This document shows, in pieces, positions 59,501 to 64,000 of a DNA stretch of 64,000 nucleotides. Where the stretch lies: positions 5,704,001-5,768,000 of the forward strand of contig CAJFCV020000001.1 in assembly GCA_904066235.2 (NCBI GenBank), in the 5' to 3' direction. This stretch comes from Bursaphelenchus xylophilus (taxonomy: Eukaryota; Nematoda; Chromadorea; Rhabditida; Aphelenchoididae). The stretch's first letter is position 1, and each line of letters starts with the position of its first letter. The position numbers and the translations under genes were made by a program. Below the pieces are notes generated by a model that searched no databases, was not told where the DNA came from, and saw only the letters and a list, made by a program, of their open reading frames with translations.

Positions 59501-60059
59501 TGCGCGGTAAATCAATCTTTTAGCACGGCGACCCGTGACCCAGCTCCCTGCTTTGTTTGCCCAGCTTATTGAGATTTTCACCTTATTTTTTGACATTTAT
59601 CCCGGGAATCTCGGAGGGCTTTCGACTCGAGTTCAAATAATAAAATCTTTTTTTATAAAACTTCAGACTTTATTTACATTCGAAATGATTCCAGATTCCA
59701 GTTATACGGTGGACAAGTTCTATGTCAAAAAAGCTAAGTTATTGTCGCTTCAAGAGACTCAGAATGAAAAAAATAACACTTGGTTATATTTGCAGGGAGG
59801 GAGTAACTGGTCAGTATAATGTAAGAAGTAAACAGCAACACACGTTCAATCCTATATTAAGTTAATCAGATATTCACAAAGCACATTTTCAGTCATCAAT
59901 GTTCTAGTTTATCCTAACACACCTATCTCCTTTGTCCTTTGAAGATTACTACGTCTAGAGGTGTCATTCATAACATAAAATGAAAACAAATATTCTTGGC
60001 ACAAATACTAGTCGCACCACAAAGTCCTTCCAATTTTGCTCTGTGCGGTTCTTTGCTTT

Positions 60060-60165
60060 CTTTTTTCGCACCGGCGACTCCACGTTTTTGCACTTGCGAC
60101 ATACACTTTCGCACGAGCACACCCAATTTTCACGCGCGACACACGAGCACATCCCATTTTCGCGT
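60060..60165. repeat. Imperfect direct repeats
   Basis: Related units of the type CGAGCACA-CCCA-ATTTTC-CGCG occur at least twice (around 60114-60134 and 60145-60165), preceded by looser copies with CGCAC and GCGACA elements. The unit is too degenerate to assign to a class. Confidence 0.35.
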
Positions 60166-60291
60166 ACGAAATATATTATTCGTAAGCGCAACCTTTCATT
60201 TGGGGCATATTGCGTAATGATCGAAGTTTCATAGCCAAAGTTGCAGAATTATTTGAGTAGCTTGCTACCGAGTTGGCACTAAGCATGGCTG

Positions 60292-60385
60292 CAAACCGGG
60301 CCAGCCCGGCCCTAAATCTCCAAGCCCGGCCCGGGCTTGGAAAATTTGGAAAGCCCGGCCCGGTTCGGCCCGGAAAATTTTTATA
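60292..60385. repeat. GGCCCGG-rich dispersed repeat
   Basis: About 90 bp built from permutations of AAGCCCGGCCCGG and its complement (CCGGGCCAGCCCGGCCC, GCCCGGCCCGGTTCGGCCCGG) separated by A/T-rich linkers. Composition is sharply GC-rich against an AT-rich background. It resembles GGGCCGGGC repeats that are scattered through other invertebrate genomes. Confidence 0.6.
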
Positions 60386-61127
60386 GCAGGTTGGAAAGAA
60401 AGAAAGCGAGAAATGAAAGGAAAATTATGGCAAATTTTCGCAAAATGTAAAGAAAACTTGGGGCTTTGGTAGTTCAGCCCCCCACGAAAGGTAGTTCAAA
60501 CACCCCACCATTTTGTCCATTTCACAGCCCCCATAATTAAAAAATTAGAATAATACAAAAAATGCAAATTAGAGTAAAATGACCCCCGGCGTTTTACCTC
60601 ATGGCTAGCCAAAGTGTTGCAAGAATGGCAGCCTCTTTGGATTTTACTTTTCGATTTCACTGGTCTGGACTTGTTGATGTGGAACAGAGCAGAAATTACT
60701 CATTTGTCTTCCATTCTTCGGTATTTTTTAACCTGACATCATGAATAATATAATTTCTTGCAGGATACGAAGTCCATGTATCCTTGGCCTCGAAGTGAAC
60801 CCTAACTTTTCATTACAATAGTTATCTCTTTCAAATGCACAGCCTTTACTGTGCCATCAATATTATACCCATTTTTATGCTGTAAATTTTCAACTTTTTT
60901 CTTTTTATTTTTTCTACAACAGACAGAATGCCAAGTCGTTGTCTCGCAACGAAAATATGATTACGGTCAAACTCGTCTCCCTTTTTATTTTTCTAAAAGA
61001 ATATTTTACTAAATTTTTTTACTTTTATACATCTTTTAGAAGTTTTTGCGTGAGTATAAGTGTAAATTTCCTTTCTGCTTTATTTTTCGATGTACATTCT
61101 CTTACTTTCTTTTTGTTTCAGGCCAAT

Positions 61128-61732
61128 ATGCCGATTTTCAACAAATACGTCGAACTTGGACGAGTTGTCTTCATCGCCAAGGGAAAGGATGAGGGAAAGC
61201 TTGCCGTGATCGTTGATGTTGTCGACGGAAACAAAGTATGTTATTTTGATTGGCGTTTTGATTTTTAGAATGTTGTTTGAGGGGTAATTCAACTAGTTAT
61301 ACGACCAGCTTTTTTAAATTTTAAACATACATGTTTTATTTTTAGGCACTTGTTGACGGTCCATCCTCCGGCGTCATCCGTGGAGTCAGAAACTTCAAGG
61401 ATCTCCATCTCACGAAATTCCGTATTCCACTTCGCGTTGGACAACGAACAAAATTGGTCAAGAAAGCTTATGACGAAGCCAAGATCAATGAGAAATGGTC
61501 GGAGACCAACTGGGCCCAAAAACTCCAGAAGAGGCAGATTGTGAGTTTTTCTCTGCGTTACAATTTGGCCCTAATTTTTATTGTGTTTTTGAATCGAAAT
61601 TTATTTTATGTTTTCTAGCGTGCTGGTTTGAACGACTTCGAACGCTTCAAGGTGTCTCGCGTAAAGCAGCTCAAGAACAGAGCCATCCGTCTCGAACTGG
61701 GAAAACTGAAGAAGGCCGCCGGAAAGAAGTAA
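61128..61732 (+). CDS. rpl-14: Ribosomal protein L14 (eL14)
   Basis: Exons 61128-61235, 61346-61540 and 61619-61732 encode 138 residues in phase, close to the C. elegans length. Family blocks are NKYVELGRVVFIAKGKDEGK (a KOW-type beta fold), VDGPSSGVIRGVRNFKDLHL, KWSETNWAQKLQKRQIRAGL and the helical basic tail RVKQLKNRAIRLELGKLKKA. eL14 is a structural protein of the cytosolic large ribosomal subunit. The ATG at 61128 lies six bases after a TTTGTTTCAG acceptor, so a spliced leader or an untranslated 5' exon is joined there. A polyadenylation signal AATAAA is at 61764-61769. The gene converges with the receptor subunit gene, whose coding end is 148 bp away. Confidence 0.96.
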
Positions 61733-61763
61733 ACAGTAAATTTTTGTGGGTTTCATTGTTATG

Positions 61764-61769
61764 AATAAA
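61764..61769 (+). terminator. Polyadenylation signal of RPL14
   Basis: AATAAA 32 bp after the RPL14 stop codon, within the short convergent spacer to the receptor gene. Confidence 0.7.
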
Positions 61770-61879
61770 GTTGTTATCTTAACTATCTTATTGTCTTTAG
61801 GATTTTTTTGGTTCGTGATGATAGGGCTAGTTCATGAGACTCATGTCGTAAAAATATTTATTTTTCATCTCGAAATACA

Positions 61880-63843
61880 TTAATCTTGTCGCCCCGCTTT
61901 GTACAAGGCAGTGAGGCGATCTAATTGATACTGTTGATCTACTGAATGGAACACATACGGGGCGGAGAGGAGAATCCCGAGTGTTCCACCCAAAGTGACA
62001 CCGAAGAAAACATAGAGTAGAAACCTGTCAATTACCATTGCTACATATTTCCAGTCATCTCGATGCTAGAATGGTTTAATATGTAGATTATGATTAGAAA
62101 AACGCTTACCATTTTGTATTCTTCATCTTTCTTGAGATGATCAGTGATGAATTCTACGGCGTCTATTGCTCGGATTGCATCTGGTGTGAGTGGATAGAAA
62201 GCTGCTGTGGTTGGATCTAGATTCTTTATTTGATCTTCATGTGAGACTTCGTATTTTGGCCGTTGACTAAATTATTCGCAAATTATAATTGTTCATGGAA
62301 ATTTACCTCGGCATATCAGATGAAGGACAATGTGGGTGATGATGCGATGGACTGACAGCGAAGTCTCCTATTCCGGGAAGAGTCATAAGTCCATTTCGGA
62401 TCTCTTTGTTGTTCATCATCTTTTGCATGGCGGGCTTTGGCCTCTTCATGCATAAGAATCGAGGCATTACCTGGCTTTGAATCATTTCCGACTAACTCCT
62501 ACCTTTAAGAATACAACTTTAACCCATTTAGGCATGCGGTGGGTTGTGGGACCTCGGAAGTACACGTTGATAATGATAACAGTAACCAGAATAGTAATCA
62601 CGTTGAGCACAAATGTTAGAAGCAAATATTTAGCCATCAATGGGATTGTGGATGAGGTAGGGGGCAAAATCTTGGATACCAGCAACAAGAACACAACAAT
62701 AGAGAGCAATACGGAGATGGTGAGGGTCATCTTTTCTCCTGAATCCGTGGGCAAAAAGAAGACGGCCATGCTGAGGAACGCCATCAGAACTGTGGGAATG
62801 ATAAGGACGACGGTGTAGAATAGAGTCTTCCTTCTAAATTTTATGAAGTAGATACTAAAAACCGTAACTTGCCTGATTTTCAATTGAAATTCAATTCGAC
62901 TTCTGTGGGTGACTAGAGAAGCAGGGGCATCCATGACATCCCAGATGGAACTAGGGGCGTATTCGGAGAGATCAATCCATTCCGCTTGTTCAAATTCCAG
63001 TTTGATTTCATTCTCGTTGTACTAAACGCATTTAATTATCCTCAGAATGCCTTACAGTCCAAGAGCCGAAGATAAGATGACAAGTCTGCTCATCGAATGG
63101 AAAGTATTCAACATCTAAAAAATAGTTTAATCTATCGTTATGCATAACTTCTATCACCTACCAATGATACATGAACTTTTATAGATAGCTGGCGGTACCC
63201 ACAACATATCACCATTGTTCTCAATAACAACATTGCACATGAAGGACACTTCGTAGTTTCCGTCAGCACTAAATTTAAGTCAAAAACATCAATTTGACTT
63301 ACTTGTTGAAAAGTACAATATCGGGAAGCCAGACCTTGTCCGGATTCACTCGGATTTGTTTGATTCCACCATAATTTACAGGGTTCCATTTCATTTGAAA
63401 ATCTTTCCATTTCTAAATTTTTTTGTTGAGAATGGCCAATAGTTTTGAAAAATTATCTTACCAATGTAAGCCAGACATTTGTATGCATGATCTGATCTTT
63501 CTCATCCTGAAAAAAAGTTAAACTTTTAGTTAAAAAAATGTAATCAAATTGTACATTTTACTAATCAAGGCATACCACATTAATCAGCAGCACTAGCTGT
63601 AGAGCTATCCTAACAATGATTGGAGTGTCATTTAGATTCTTGACTGGTTGGATCAAAGAGTTGTAGCCTCTGAAGATGTCAACCATCAACCTTTCTTCGT
63701 CATCAGAGCCCGCAATCATTCCTGAAACATCAGATTACATAACTGTGAATAAATACAACCCCCATTCAATGCATTCTGTCCACTCCAGACCCACCAACAC
63801 TGATTAGCCATACGAACAATAGGAGTGCGAGTGTTTTGTGCAT
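61880..63843 (-). CDS. unc-29: Nicotinic acetylcholine receptor, non-alpha subunit (UNC-29 type)
   Basis: Eleven exons (63843-63795, 63721-63576, 63506-63462, 63412-63303, 63268-63162, 63114-63056, 63021-62873, 62833-62503, 62470-62307, 62266-62110, 62065-61880) give 500 residues in phase. A signal peptide ([17 protein letters not shown]) precedes [18 protein letters not shown]. The Cys-loop [15 protein letters not shown] has the right 13-residue spacing. Four membrane segments are clear, with [20 protein letters not shown] as M2 and the conserved [10 protein letters not shown] loop after M3. The C-loop region ([17 protein letters not shown]) lacks the vicinal cysteine pair of alpha subunits. 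Sequence is closest, from memory, to UNC-29 of the body-wall-muscle levamisole receptor; acr-2 and acr-3 are the alternatives. Intron 62834-62872 is 39 nt, begins GC, and is open in frame. The first exon boundary (donor GTGGGT) is the least certain junction. Confidence 0.87.
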
Positions 63844-64000
63844 CTTGGCCCCATAAACTCCACCTCCGACGCCTTTTTGGAGAGTTTTCCAATTTAAAAT
63901 CCTTCAAAACGAGCGGCCCACCAAATAATTTTCTTTTTATTTCCAGCGGATTTGCCCAAAATCCGTGCCGAGGGGAATGTGGATCAGAGGAGTTAAAGGC

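Larger units (their letters stand above)
53586..61127. other. 7.5-kb gene-poor region
   Basis: No open frame here carries a recognisable domain or forms a phase-consistent exon chain. Short frames near 53829, 55273, 57600 and 59535 were examined and rejected. The region contains the GGCCCGG-rich repeat near 60290-60385, a set of imperfect repeats near 60060-60160, and leader sequence of the RPL14 gene at its end. Upstream untranslated exons of the RGK-like gene or distal enhancers could lie here. Confidence 0.45.

Overview
This is a eukaryotic window, almost certainly from a free-living or parasitic nematode outside Caenorhabditis. The genes are split by many very short introns (often 35-60 nt, several of only 35-39 nt) with T-rich, branch-point-poor acceptors (TTTCAG or TTTTAG). 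Several start codons lie directly behind an acceptor-like site, as expected for spliced-leader trans-splicing. Product families are typically nematode: levamisole-type acetylcholine receptor subunit, PAT-10-like troponin C, ferrochelatase-like protein, XNP-1/ATRX without ADD finger. As far as I recall, the C. elegans counterparts of many of these genes (aap-1, crml-1, timm-44, tpxl-1, pat-10, gon-2, xnp-1, rpl-14, unc-29) lie on chromosome I, so the window looks like a piece of that ancestral linkage block.

Layout. 1-3.9 kb: no gene seen. 3.9-5.4 kb (+): calponin-homology protein. 8.3-10.1 kb (+): PI3K p85-type adaptor. 10.4-11.5 kb (-): Brinker/CENP-B-type HTH protein. 12.3-13.3 kb (-): THAP-like zinc-finger protein, head to head (56 bp) with a + strand pair SF3B5 then TSEN2 (13.36-14.91 kb) that looks like a two-gene operon. 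15.0-16.4 kb (-): DHHC palmitoyltransferase. 16.8-18.1 kb (-): ferrochelatase-like protein with the catalytic histidine replaced. 20.4-24.5 kb (+): CARMIL. 25.0-26.7 kb (+): TIM44. 28.0-29.2 kb (+): TPXL-1/TPX2-like protein. 30.2-32.8 kb (+): troponin C with a Tc3-like fold-back transposon in its last intron. 33.0-40.1 kb (-): TRPM channel, 19 exons, two introns carrying inverted-repeat elements. 40.36-40.86 kb (+): an unresolved, possibly broken small gene. 41.5-42.9 kb (+): FAM69/DIPK1-type kinase-like protein. 43.4-51.0 kb (-): XNP-1/ATRX, 16 exons, with a probable nested opposite-strand small gene in its last intron and transposon remnants in two others. 51.6-53.6 kb (-): RGK-like GTPase. 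53.6-61.1 kb: gene-poor, with a GGCCCGG-rich repeat. 61.1-61.7 kb (+): RPL14. 61.9-63.8 kb (-): non-alpha nicotinic receptor subunit of UNC-29 type.

The gene models were built by hand from splice-site and reading-frame consistency; every multi-exon model listed as a firm call keeps phase across all junctions. The genes are mostly unrelated housekeeping, muscle and signalling genes. The functional links are within muscle/neuromuscular physiology (troponin C, receptor subunit) and within RNA processing (SF3B5 and TSEN2 sharing a transcript). The most interesting signals are the SF3B5-TSEN2 operon, the degenerate ferrochelatase-like protein, the nested gene in xnp-1, the Tc3-like insertion in the troponin C gene, and two GC-AG introns, one of them an in-frame 39-nt intron in the receptor gene.
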